From positions 1 through 5,178 of the forward strand of contig JANLYO010000232.1 in assembly GCA_031365665.1 (NCBI GenBank): a DNA stretch of 5,178 nt, given 5' to 3'. Source of the stretch: JANYCG01 sp031365665 (GTDB taxonomy: Bacteria; Pseudomonadota; Gammaproteobacteria; Burkholderiales; Burkholderiaceae_C). A program made the translations under genes and the position numbers. This document shows positions 1 through 5,178 of this stretch, one piece after another (the stretch's first letter is position 1; each line of letters opens with the position of its first letter). The notes under the pieces were generated by a model. The model had not been told where the DNA came from. It did no database searches and was given only the letters and a program-made list of their open reading frames with translations.

Positions 1-1592
1 AAGGGCGTGTTCCAGGCGGCGCGGATTTGGTGACCTTCTGGTTTGAAAAAGCCCGCCATCAGATTGAAACCATGGGCCTTGGCACAGCCGGGCTGGTGGC
101 GACCAATTCCATCCGGCAACGCGGCAACCGCCCGGTGATGGAACGCATCCAGAAAACCACGCGCATTTACGAAGCCTGGGCTGACATGCCGTGGGTCAAC
201 GAAGGTGCCGCAGTCCGTGTGTCGCTGGTTTGTTTTGGGCACGCTGCCCAACCGGCGCGGCTCGACGGCGCAGACGTGGAACAAATCTTCCCCGACCTCA
301 AAGCCCAAACCACCGGCTCATCCGCCGTCGATTTGACCACCGCCAAGCCACTGCCCGAAAACGCCGACGCGTCATATTTCGGCTTTTGCCTGGCCGGGCC
401 TTTCAAGGTGTCAACCCAACTGGCGACGGATTGGCTGCGTGAACCCAATGTCAACGGCCGGCCAAACAGCGACGTGCTCAAACCCATTTACAACGGATCT
501 GACGTGACCCGCCGGTGGGCCGGCAACTGGGCCATCGACTTTGGCGCGCGCATGGCTGAGCGCGACGCTGCCCTGTTCGAAAAGCCGTTCGGTTACGCCA
601 CGCAACACGTCTATCCAATTCGTTCGACAAACAACCGCGCTGCCAGAGCAAAGTATTGGTGGCGTCACGGCGAAGCGCGCCCAGGTTTGCGCCAAAAACT
701 CGAACCCCTGGCCCGCTATATCGCCACGGTAGAAACCGCGAAACACCGCCTCTTTGTGTTCTTCCCCATCAGCGTCGCGCCCGAACACAGCCTGATCGTG
801 ATCCCGCGCGCCGACGACGCCACGTTTGGCTTGCTGTCATCGCGCGCCCACGTCATTTGGGCTTTGGCACGTGGCGGTCGAATGGGCAAAGGAAACGATC
901 CACGCTACAACTCCCTCGCCGCCTTCGAACCCTTCCCCTTCCCCGCTGGCCTAACCCCCGCCGACACCGCGCACCAGCAGACCGAAACCCTTGAGACCGG
1001 CGCGCAAATTCCAGCCAAGCTCGCAGCAAGCAGCCTGCCCCCGCAGCCTCAAAACAAGACCAGCAGCAAGGCGGGAGTGGGGCGGACGATGGGGGCGATT
1101 TTAAAAAGCCATAACGTGACGTACGGGTATGAGCCCCCGGCGTCCGCCCCGCTCCCGCCTGGGCAGAGCGCAGCGGCGTCAACCGGCGAACGTCAAGCTG
1201 AACCCGGCATCCGGCAACTGGCCATCCAGATCGCCAATGCCGCCAAACACCTCAACGACCTGCGCAACAACTGGCTCAACCCGCCCGAGTGGACGCGGCG
1301 CGTGCCGGAAGTCGTCCCGCTGGGCATGGACCAATCGCCCTACCCTGACCGCATCGAGGCGAAGCCGGGCATCAGCGAGGCGGATGTGAAGGCGCTGCAA
1401 AAACGCACGCTCACCAACCTGTACAACCTGCGCCCGCAGTGGCTGGCCCACGCCCACGAGCAGCTTGACCTGGCCGTAGCCGCCGCCTACGGCTGGCCCG
1501 ACTACAGCGTCGCCATGCCCGACGACGAAATCCTGAAGCGGCTGCTGGCGCTGAATTTGGCGCGGGCAGCTGCACAAAACACCAAGCCGTAA
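1..1592 (+). CDS. MmeI-like class I SAM-dependent DNA methyltransferase, C-terminal part (5' end off window)
   Basis: The frame is open from base 3 and reads GRVPGGADLVTFWF, matching the family core just after the catalytic NPPF region. The gene therefore starts upstream and the TTG at 27 is not a start. The 529 visible residues cover the end of the methyltransferase fold (GLVATNSIR at 30-38, VRVSLVCF at 71-78), a target-recognition-like region (NGRPNSDVLKP near 151, YWWRH near 218, GNDPRY near 297, FEPFPFP near 308) and an MmeI_C-like tail (LRNNWLNPPEW near 420, TLTNLYNLRPQWL near 469, AYGW near 495). Whole family members have roughly 900 residues. They methylate adenine at a specific site, and many also carry an N-terminal nuclease; neither the SAM motif nor a nuclease is visible here. 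Oddity: about 65-75 extra residues rich in Pro, Ala and Ser between FPFPAGL and the WLNPPEW helix, encoded partly by a long inverted repeat. hicAB follows 69 bp downstream. The family is clear; restriction activity is unknown. Confidence 0.9.
   Translation, partial: GRVPGGADLVTFWFEKARHQIETMGLGTAGLVATNSIRQRGNRPVMERIQKTTRIYEAWADMPWVNEGAAVRVSLVCFGHAAQPARLDGADVEQIFPDLKAQTTGSSAVDLTTAKPLPENADASYFGFCLAGPFKVSTQLATDWLREPNVNGRPNSDVLKPIYNGSDVTRRWAGNWAIDFGARMAERDAALFEKPFGYATQHVYPIRSTNNRAARAKYWWRHGEARPGLRQKLEPLARYIATVETAKHRLFVFFPISVAPEHSLIVIPRADDATFGLLSSRAHVIWALARGGRMGKGNDPRYNSLAAFEPFPFPAGLTPADTAHQQTETLETGAQIPAKLAASSLPPQPQNKTSSKAGVGRTMGAILKSHNVTYGYEPPASAPLPPGQSAAASTGERQAEPGIRQLAIQIANAAKHLNDLRNNWLNPPEWTRRVPEVVPLGMDQSPYPDRIEAKPGISEADVKALQKRTLTNLYNLRPQWLAHAHEQLDLAVAAAYGWPDYSVAMPDDEILKRLLALNLARAAAQNTKP
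1069..1160. repeat. Long imperfect inverted repeat inside the methyltransferase gene
   Basis: Arms 1069-1096 and 1133-1160 are reverse complements at 25 of 28 positions, with mismatches at 1078/1151, 1089/1140 and 1090/1139. They enclose a 36-base AT-richer centre (1097-1132) that contains TTTTAAAA. The outer 19 bp hold one mismatch, and a second perfect block pairs GGGGGC (1091-1096) with GCCCCC (1133-1138). The repeat lies in the linker where relatives have no comparable sequence. The reading frame stays open through it, so it adds residues without breaking the gene. It resembles a small palindromic mobile element (MITE- or REP-like). No flanking target duplication is evident. Confidence 0.7.
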
Positions 1593-1615
1593 GACGGCAA
1601 GCCAGTCAGCGCGCA

Positions 1616-1643
1616 TTGCAATGACACTATAATTTGGTATCAT
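1616..1643 (+). promoter_or_regulatory. hicAB promoter with overlapping operator-like dyad
   Basis: TTGCAA (1616-1621) and TATCAT (1638-1643), spaced 16 bp, form a plausible sigma70 promoter just upstream of hicA. A perfect TATAAT also occurs at 1628-1633 but has no -35 at proper distance. An inverted repeat, ATGACAC (1621-1627) and GTATCAT (1637-1643), pairs at 6 of 7 positions around a 9-bp centre and covers the spacer and -10. This is the usual arrangement for autorepression by an antitoxin, here HicB with its ribbon-helix-helix tail. The binding role is inferred. Confidence 0.5.
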
Positions 1644-1661
1644 CGTGCGGAAGAAATACTG

Positions 1662-1916
1662 ATGCAACGAAAACACCAGCGGACCCTGGAATTGATTTTT
1701 TCTCGGCCTGTGTCGGGCAGCGTGAAATGGCGGGAGATTGAAGCCCTGCTTGTGGCTTTGGGCGCTGAGGTTACAGAGCGTGAAGGGTCGCGGGTCGGCG
1801 TCAAGCTGTTCGCTGACCGGCGGGTGTTTCACCGCCCTCACCCCTCGCCAGATACCGACAAGGCGGCGGTAGAGAGTTTGCGCAAATGGCTGGACGCCAA
1901 CGGAGTAAAACCATGA
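1662..1916 (+). CDS. hicA: HicA family toxin (mRNA interferase)
   Basis: This gene encodes an 84-residue protein of normal length for HicA toxins, which are small double-stranded-RNA-binding-fold ribonucleases that cleave mRNA and arrest translation until bound by HicB. The sequence shows GSVKWREIEALLVALGAEV (19-37), the N-terminal helix region, then EGSRVGVKLF (41-50) and the strand/turn FHRPHPSPDTDKAAV (56-70), typical of the HicA subgroup with an FHRPHP motif. The GSH motif of classical HicA reads GSR here, so the catalytic histidine is presumably His57 or His60. The ATG has a GGAAG ribosome site at 1649-1653, eight bases upstream. The stop TGA overlaps the hicB start (ATGA), so the two are translationally coupled in the toxin-first order usual for hicAB. 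Nothing suggests truncation. Confidence 0.92.
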   Translation: MQRKHQRTLELIFSRPVSGSVKWREIEALLVALGAEVTEREGSRVGVKLFADRRVFHRPHPSPDTDKAAVESLRKWLDANGVKP

Positions 1917-2245
1917 GAAATGTGATGGATATCAAGGGCTACAAGGCCGTGATCGCGTTCGATTCGGAAACCAATCTGTTTCGCGGGGAATTTGTCGATT
2001 TGAATGGCGGCGCGGATTTTTATGCAGCTGACGTGAAGTCGCTGCAAAAGGAAGGCGCGTTGTCGCTCAAGGTGTTTCTGGACATGTGCCGCGAAGATGG
2101 CGTAGAACCCTTGAAGCGGTATTCAGGCAAGTTGATGGTGCGGCTGCCGGGTGACCTGCACCAGAAGGCGGTAGTTTCCGCCGCCGCTCACGGGCAGAGC
2201 CTGAACGCCTGGCTGACCCAGGTGGTGGCACAAGCCGCCGCTTGA
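1913..2245 (+). CDS. hicB: HicB family antitoxin
   Basis: This gene encodes a 110-residue antitoxin that should bind and neutralise HicA and repress the operon. Residues 8-60 (KGYKAVIAFDSETNLFRGEF onward) form the partly degraded RNase-H-like HicB fold, ending in the helix SLKVFLDMC. Residues 72-109 (SGKLMVRLPGDLHQKAV, then GQSLNAWLTQVVAQA) form an Arc-type ribbon-helix-helix DNA-binding domain. The start at 1913 is preferred: it overlaps the hicA stop by four bases, has CGGAG at 1901-1905 seven bases upstream, and gives MRNVMDIKGY, a typical N-terminus. An in-frame ATG at 1886 would add nine residues lying inside hicA and is less likely. The long C-terminal DNA-binding tail fits the operator-like dyad upstream of hicA. 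Confidence 0.92.
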   Translation: MRNVMDIKGYKAVIAFDSETNLFRGEFVDLNGGADFYAADVKSLQKEGALSLKVFLDMCREDGVEPLKRYSGKLMVRLPGDLHQKAVVSAAAHGQSLNAWLTQVVAQAAA

Positions 2246-2253
2246 TCCGCCCG

Positions 2254-2278
2254 TTGGCGCTGCGACTGCGTGCGCCAA
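2254..2278 (+). terminator. Possible stem-loop after hicB
   Basis: TTGGCGC (2254-2260) and GCGCCAA (2272-2278) form a perfect 7-bp stem with an 11-base loop, starting eight bases after the hicB stop. No U-tract follows directly; the nearest T-run is at 2310-2315. It may be a weak terminator or an mRNA 3'-end protecting hairpin. Confidence 0.35.
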
Positions 2279-2297
2279 TCAAACTGGCCGCAAGACC

Positions 2298-2327
2298 TTG
2301 CATTTGCTATTTTTTATATAGCATAAA
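2298..2327 (+). promoter_or_regulatory. Weak candidate promoter for the cytoplasmic hydrolase gene
   Basis: TTGCAT (2298-2303) and CATAAA (2322-2327), separated by 18 bp, lie in the most AT-rich stretch of the window. A 6-bp dyad, TGCTAT (2305-2310) and ATAGCA (2318-2323), overlaps the spacer and -10. The consensus match is modest, so this is a guess guided by composition and position. Initiation here would give a leader of about 95 bases. Confidence 0.25.
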
Positions 2328-2348
2328 TCGCACATTCCACGAGACCTG

Positions 2349-2422
2349 GAGGCCAAAAAAGCTTAAAATTCGGCGAAACAGGCCTCAAATTTCAATTTGT
2401 TAACACCCATGTTAATTTTAAC
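2349..2422 (+). promoter_or_regulatory. Leader region with stacked palindromes upstream of the hydrolase
   Basis: This 183-bp intergenic region holds several short perfect dyads before the start codon at 2429. They are GAGGCC/GGCCTC (2349-2354 with 2381-2386), CAAATT-TC-AATTTG (2386-2399), GTTAAC (2399-2404) and GTTAA-TT-TTAAC (2411-2422). The GTTAA half-site therefore occurs at 2399 and 2411 and inverted at 2418. A GGAGG at 2348-2352 is too far from any start in this frame and would be partly paired in the first hairpin. They could be operator sites or leader RNA structure. The dyads are seen directly; the function is inferred. Confidence 0.3.
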
Positions 2423-2428
2423 CAAACT

Positions 2429-3271
2429 ATGCCCCTGATCATCTTCTCGCACGCCAACAGCTTCCCGGCCAGCACCTACCGCGTGTTGTTCCGCAGCCTT
2501 CGTTCGCGCGGCTTCACGGTGAAGGCAATTGACAAGCTGGGGCATGACCCGGCTTACCCGGTCACCGACAACTGGCCGCACCTGGCCAAACAGGTGGCCG
2601 CTTTTGCTGCCGCCGAGATTGAAAAGGCGGGCGAGCCGGCGTTTTTGGTGGGGCATTCACTCGGCGGTTTTTTGAGCCTGATGGCCGCCGCGCGGCAGCC
2701 GCAGATGGGCGGGCATGGCGTGGCCGGTGTGGTGCTGCTCGATTCTCCGCTGGTGGGCGGCTGGCGCTCGACCGCCTTGCAGATGGGCAAACTCACGCCG
2801 ATGATGGAGAAAATGTCGCCCGCCGGGGTGAGCAAGACGCGCCGCACCAGTTGGCCCTCGCGCGCGGCGGCGCTCCTGGCTTTCCAGTCCAAAAAGGCCT
2901 TCGCCCGCTGGGAGCCGCAGGTGCTGAAGGACTACATCGAACACGGCATGGACATCGACATTGACGGTGATGGCGCCCGGTGCGTGCTGGGTTTCAACCG
3001 CGAGATCGAAACCGCGATCTACAACACCGTGCCGCACAACCTGGAGAGCCTGCTGCGGCGCCACCCCTTGCAGTGCCCGGCGGCCTTCATCGGCGGCACC
3101 CATTCGCGCGAGATGAAACAGGTGGGCATGGGCTTGACCGAAAAAATCGCCCAGGGCCGCATCACGACGCTGGACGGCGGGCATTTGTTCCCGATGGAGC
3201 ATCCGCTGGAGGCGGCGGCCGCCATCGGGGCAGCGATTCAAGGCTTGTCCCAGCGCCTGCCGGGCCGCTGA
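2429..3271 (+). CDS. Alpha/beta hydrolase fold protein (cytoplasmic)
   Basis: This gene encodes a 280-residue, apparently soluble protein without a signal peptide, of normal length for single-domain alpha/beta hydrolases. Residues 1-10 (MPLIIFSHAN) form the first strand and an oxyanion-loop-like SHANSF. GHSLGG at 75-80 is the nucleophile elbow with Ser77. VVLLDSP at 101-107 is a following strand with Asp105, a candidate acid. GGHLFPMEHP at 250-259 supplies the probable catalytic His252. A cap-like region lies between about 110 and 200. Relatives in Burkholderiales have the same N-terminus and the KAFARWEPQVL segment (156-166), but I know no defined substrate. The ATG has no Shine-Dalgarno sequence within 15 bases and no alternative start in this frame is visible upstream. 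The neighbours do not suggest a pathway. It converges with the exported hydrolase gene. Confidence 0.9.
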   Translation: MPLIIFSHANSFPASTYRVLFRSLRSRGFTVKAIDKLGHDPAYPVTDNWPHLAKQVAAFAAAEIEKAGEPAFLVGHSLGGFLSLMAAARQPQMGGHGVAGVVLLDSPLVGGWRSTALQMGKLTPMMEKMSPAGVSKTRRTSWPSRAAALLAFQSKKAFARWEPQVLKDYIEHGMDIDIDGDGARCVLGFNREIETAIYNTVPHNLESLLRRHPLQCPAAFIGGTHSREMKQVGMGLTEKIAQGRITTLDGGHLFPMEHPLEAAAAIGAAIQGLSQRLPGR

Positions 3272-3273
3272 GA

Positions 3274-3320
3274 CTTCGACCCTTCGACAAGCTCAGGACA
3301 GGCCAAGCTCAGTCCGAACG
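3274..3320. repeat. Degenerate 'TTCGACAAGCTCAG' dispersed intergenic repeat
   Basis: CTTCGAC occurs at 3274-3280 and 3282-3288, and CAAGCTCAG at 3288-3296 and 3304-3312, ending in CCGAACGG. Read as protein it gives the PFDKLRTG string that often appears in mis-annotated ORFs of environmental proteobacteria. From memory, I recognise this as a widespread short intergenic repeat family (CCTTCGACAAGCTCAGG and variants). It begins two bases after the hydrolase stop codon. Its biological role is not known to me. Confidence 0.65.
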
Positions 3321-3331
3321 GATCGAGGGCT

Positions 3332-3359
3332 TGCAAAGCCTGCTTTGCACAGTGCTGTG
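3332..3359. terminator. Overlapping hairpins between convergent genes, possible bidirectional terminator
   Basis: TGCAAAGC (3332-3339) and GCTTTGCA (3342-3349) form a perfect inverted repeat around CT. CACAG (3348-3352) and CTGTG (3355-3359) form a second one around TG that shares bases with the first. The pair lies between the stop at 3271 (+) and the stop at 3364-3366 (-), where a shared terminator is expected. No T-tract is present on either side, so any Rho-independent termination would be weak. Confidence 0.35.
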
Positions 3360-3363
3360 ACCG

Positions 3364-4365
3364 CTAGGGCAGCGGCAGTGGCTTGACTTTGCGCCGCTCT
3401 TCGTGCGATAGGCGCAGCGGCTCGGCGGCCTCGGCCGCGACAAACTCAAACAGGCGCGCGTGCGAGGCTTTTTGCGCCGCCGGGTTGCCGCCCACGGTGG
3501 CCTTGCCGCTTTTGGTGTTGCCCACGTTCTCCATCGTGCGCAACGGCCCCAGGCCGTCAAAGCCGTGGTAACTGCCGGGGTAGATGTCGAGCTCGAACGG
3601 GGCGCCGGGCTGGCCGCGCAGCACCTTGTCGCGCAGGCTCACGCAGGTGTCGGCGCGGGTCCAGTCGTCCAACTCGCCGATCATCACCAGCAGGGGCGCT
3701 TCGAGCGTGTAGTTCCACATTTTCAAAGGCTGGTTGCAGCCGGGGTAAAAAGCCGCCACCGCTTTGGGCCGGATTTTTTGGGCTTTGACGAAGCTGTCGC
3801 TGGCGTCCGCGACCAGGAGGGCGGTCTGCCCGCCGTGCGACCAGCCCACCACGAAGATCCGCGACGAATCAACCGAGGGCTGTTGCGCCAGCCAGACGAT
3901 GCTTGCGAATACATCTTCACGGCGGTCGGTTTCATGCACGGCGCGCCTCGCGGACGGCGTCGCGCAAATGGACTGGATGCCGCGCGGGCTGAAGCTGTCG
4001 GGCACCACAAAATGCATGCGCTCCGCCGCGAAATAAGCCGCATAACGCCGCCAGATCGGGTTGAGCTGGCCTTTGGCGTCCAGCGCCCCGCCGCAGCCAT
4101 GCAAGCCGATCACCACCGGCCGACGTTCAACCGAAGCTGAACCAGAACCGCCCGTGTCGCTGCCGTGCGGCGCTGCCTCCAGCTTGAACCAATAGACCGG
4201 CAAGCTGGTGGTGCTTTGCGACATGGGGATCTGGACTTGCGCCTGAACCGCCGGCGCCAATACACCCAAAAAGCCGAAAAATCCGACAAGGCCCAGCAGG
4301 CAAAACGCGAAGCGCAGTCCCAAGCGCAGCCGCGCCCGGCGCGCAAAGTTTCTTACGCCTGTCAC
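3364..4365 (-). CDS. Exported dienelactone-hydrolase-like alpha/beta hydrolase
   Basis: From the GTG at 4365 this gives 333 residues. Residues 1-42 look like a Sec signal peptide: an Arg-rich start (RRARLRLGLR), a hydrophobic core (FAFCLLGLVGFFGFLGVL) and APAVQA before Q43, so the enzyme is probably periplasmic or secreted. The mature part shows IGLHGCGG (86-93, oxyanion loop), GWSHGG (174-179, nucleophile Ser176), GELDDWT (230-236, probable acid Asp233) and YPGSYHGFDG (262-271, His267). This is the Ser-Asp-His order of dienelactone hydrolase and related carboxylesterases; the substrate is unknown. Cys91, Cys134, Cys210 and Cys241 could form disulfides after export. The start is uncertain: a TTG at 4410 overlapping the uppP stop (TTGA) would add 15 residues, and neither start has a strong ribosome site. 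The 41-bp gap after uppP, or an overlap, suggests co-transcription. Confidence 0.85.
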   Translation of the reverse strand: MTGVRNFARRARLRLGLRFAFCLLGLVGFFGFLGVLAPAVQAQVQIPMSQSTTSLPVYWFKLEAAPHGSDTGGSGSASVERRPVVIGLHGCGGALDAKGQLNPIWRRYAAYFAAERMHFVVPDSFSPRGIQSICATPSARRAVHETDRREDVFASIVWLAQQPSVDSSRIFVVGWSHGGQTALLVADASDSFVKAQKIRPKAVAAFYPGCNQPLKMWNYTLEAPLLVMIGELDDWTRADTCVSLRDKVLRGQPGAPFELDIYPGSYHGFDGLGPLRTMENVGNTKSGKATVGGNPAAQKASHARLFEFVAAEAAEPLRLSHEERRKVKPLPLP

Positions 4366-4406
4366 GCTGCCTGCGCCGCTCGCAATACCTGCGCCACCTA
4401 CACCAT

Positions 4407-5178
4407 TCAAGGCGCCCACTTCACCAGCCCGCTCCAGGCGGTGGCCAGTACGATCAGGCCAAAGGCGATGCGGTAATAGGCAAAACCGACAAAGCTGTGT
4501 GTGGAGATGAATTTCAGCAGCCAGCGGATGCACCACAGGGCGCTGATGAAGGAGACGATGAGGCCCACGGCGAACATCGGCAGGTCGGCCAGCGACAACA
4601 AAGCCCGTTCTTTGTACAGGCTGTACACGCCCGCGCCGATCAGCGTGGGGATCGCCAGGTAAAACGAGAAGTCGGTCGCCGCCTTGCGCGACAGGCCCAG
4701 GAACATGCCGCCGATGATGGTGGCGCCGCTGCGGCTGGTGCCGGGGATCATCGCCAGGCACTGGATCAGGCCGACCTTGAGCGCGTCCAGGGCGCTCATC
4801 TGCTCGACCTCCTGGATGCGCGGCCCCAGCGCCTGCGGCGGCGTTTGCCCGGCCATGAAAGCCATGGTCGAGTTCTCGCGCGACTTTGCTTCGCGCTTGT
4901 AACGCGCCTCCGCCCACAAAATGATGAAGCCACCGATGATGAAGGTGCTGGCCACCACCACCGGCGTGAACAAGTGCGCCTTGATGGCCTTGCCAAACAG
5001 CAGGCCCAGCACCACGGCGGGGATGAAGGCGATCAGCACATTCAGCGCGAAGCGCCGGGCCTGTTTTTGCGAAGCCGCATTGGATGCGCCACTGGACGCG
5101 AGGGCCATCAGCGTGTCGCGGATTTTTTGCCAATACACCAAAATCACGGCAAAAATCGCACCGGTCTGGATGGCGATG
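4407..5178 (-). CDS. uppP: Undecaprenyl-diphosphatase (BacA/UppP), N-terminus off window
   Basis: This gene encodes an integral inner-membrane enzyme that dephosphorylates undecaprenyl diphosphate, recycling the lipid carrier for peptidoglycan and other envelope polymers; overexpression confers bacitracin resistance in other bacteria. The visible 256 residues start in IAIQTGAIFAVILVYW at the right edge and continue in frame without a start. About 50-60 residues, including the first active-site motif (EGLTEFLPISSTGH in relatives), are therefore missing. The second signature PGTSRSG is present at 4725-4745 (residues 145-151), with the conserved arginine of the active site. Hydrophobic segments flank it: ALNVLIAFIPAVVLGLLFG, VVVASTFIIGGFIILWA, ATDFSFYLAIPTLIGAGVY, FAVGLIVSFISALWCI and a C-terminal segment ending SGLVKWAP. 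The length fits the usual 270-310 residues. The exported hydrolase gene follows immediately downstream. Confidence 0.95.
   Translation of the reverse strand, partial: IAIQTGAIFAVILVYWQKIRDTLMALASSGASNAASQKQARRFALNVLIAFIPAVVLGLLFGKAIKAHLFTPVVVASTFIIGGFIILWAEARYKREAKSRENSTMAFMAGQTPPQALGPRIQEVEQMSALDALKVGLIQCLAMIPGTSRSGATIIGGMFLGLSRKAATDFSFYLAIPTLIGAGVYSLYKERALLSLADLPMFAVGLIVSFISALWCIRWLLKFISTHSFVGFAYYRIAFGLIVLATAWSGLVKWAP

Noticed and set aside
27..29. TTG at 27 as the start of the methyltransferase gene.
   Set aside because: The codons before it (GRVPGGAD) continue the conserved family sequence, so the gene is truncated by the window edge and does not start here.
853..1182. Open minus-strand frame across the inverted repeat in the methyltransferase gene.
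   Set aside because: It is antisense to a clear gene, shows no family features, and is explained by GC-rich codon composition.
1586..1598. Hairpin GCCGT-AAG-ACGGC overlapping the methyltransferase stop codon as a terminator.
   Set aside because: The stem is only 5 bp with a 3-base loop and no following T-run, so it is too weak to call.
1886..1912. Earlier ATG for hicB at 1886.
   Set aside because: The ATG at 1913 has a better-placed ribosome site, the typical ATGA overlap with hicA, and a normal HicB N-terminus.
2657..3241. Open minus-strand frame opposite the cytoplasmic hydrolase.
   Set aside because: It has no recognisable domain and is His/Arg/Gly-rich, as expected for the antisense of a GC-rich coding sequence; the plus strand has a complete hydrolase signature.
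3364..5133. The exported hydrolase frame stays open upstream through most of uppP, which could be read as one 589-residue fusion protein.
   Set aside because: The upstream part overlaps uppP, whose own frame gives a convincing membrane protein with PGTSRSG. The fusion part is Arg/Gly/Pro-rich with no recognisable domain, as expected for an alternate frame of a GC-rich gene. A signal peptide begins internally near 4365.

Overview
The window looks like the chromosome of a GC-rich betaproteobacterium, most likely Burkholderiales/Comamonadaceae (Rhodoferax, Polaromonas or Acidovorax type). This rests on the protein styles I recognise (the MmeI-like methyltransferase, the first hydrolase, UppP) and on a 'PFDKLRTG'-type intergenic repeat common in such genomes. 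No sequence search was possible, so the taxonomy is an inference. Both ends of the window cut through genes.

Layout, left to right. (1) 1-1592, + strand: the C-terminal 529 residues of an MmeI-like class I SAM-dependent DNA methyltransferase (type IIL restriction-modification style). The catalytic motifs lie off the left edge. Its C-terminal linker carries an extra low-complexity stretch containing a long inverted repeat (1069-1160). (2) 1616-2245, + strand: a complete hicA-hicB toxin-antitoxin operon. It has its own promoter, a dyad over the -10 region that looks like a HicB operator, and a 4-bp ATGA overlap between the two genes. (3) 2246-2428: an AT-rich intergenic region with stacked short palindromes. 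(4) 2429-3271, + strand: a cytoplasmic alpha/beta hydrolase with a GHSLGG nucleophile elbow. (5) 3272-3363: a convergent intergenic region with a degenerate dispersed repeat and overlapping hairpins. (6) 3364-4365, - strand: an exported dienelactone-hydrolase-like enzyme with a signal peptide. It lies just downstream of (7) uppP (4407 to beyond the right edge, - strand), the undecaprenyl-diphosphatase of cell-wall lipid-carrier recycling.

How the genes relate. The left half is a small defence/stability block (modification enzyme plus toxin-antitoxin). The right half is housekeeping or metabolic: uppP and the secreted hydrolase probably share a transcript, and it converges on the cytoplasmic hydrolase. 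I see no convincing new multi-gene system. The most unusual signals are the inverted-repeat insertion inside the methyltransferase gene and the tight pairing of that gene with hicAB. I see no tRNA, rRNA, CRISPR array or transposase gene.
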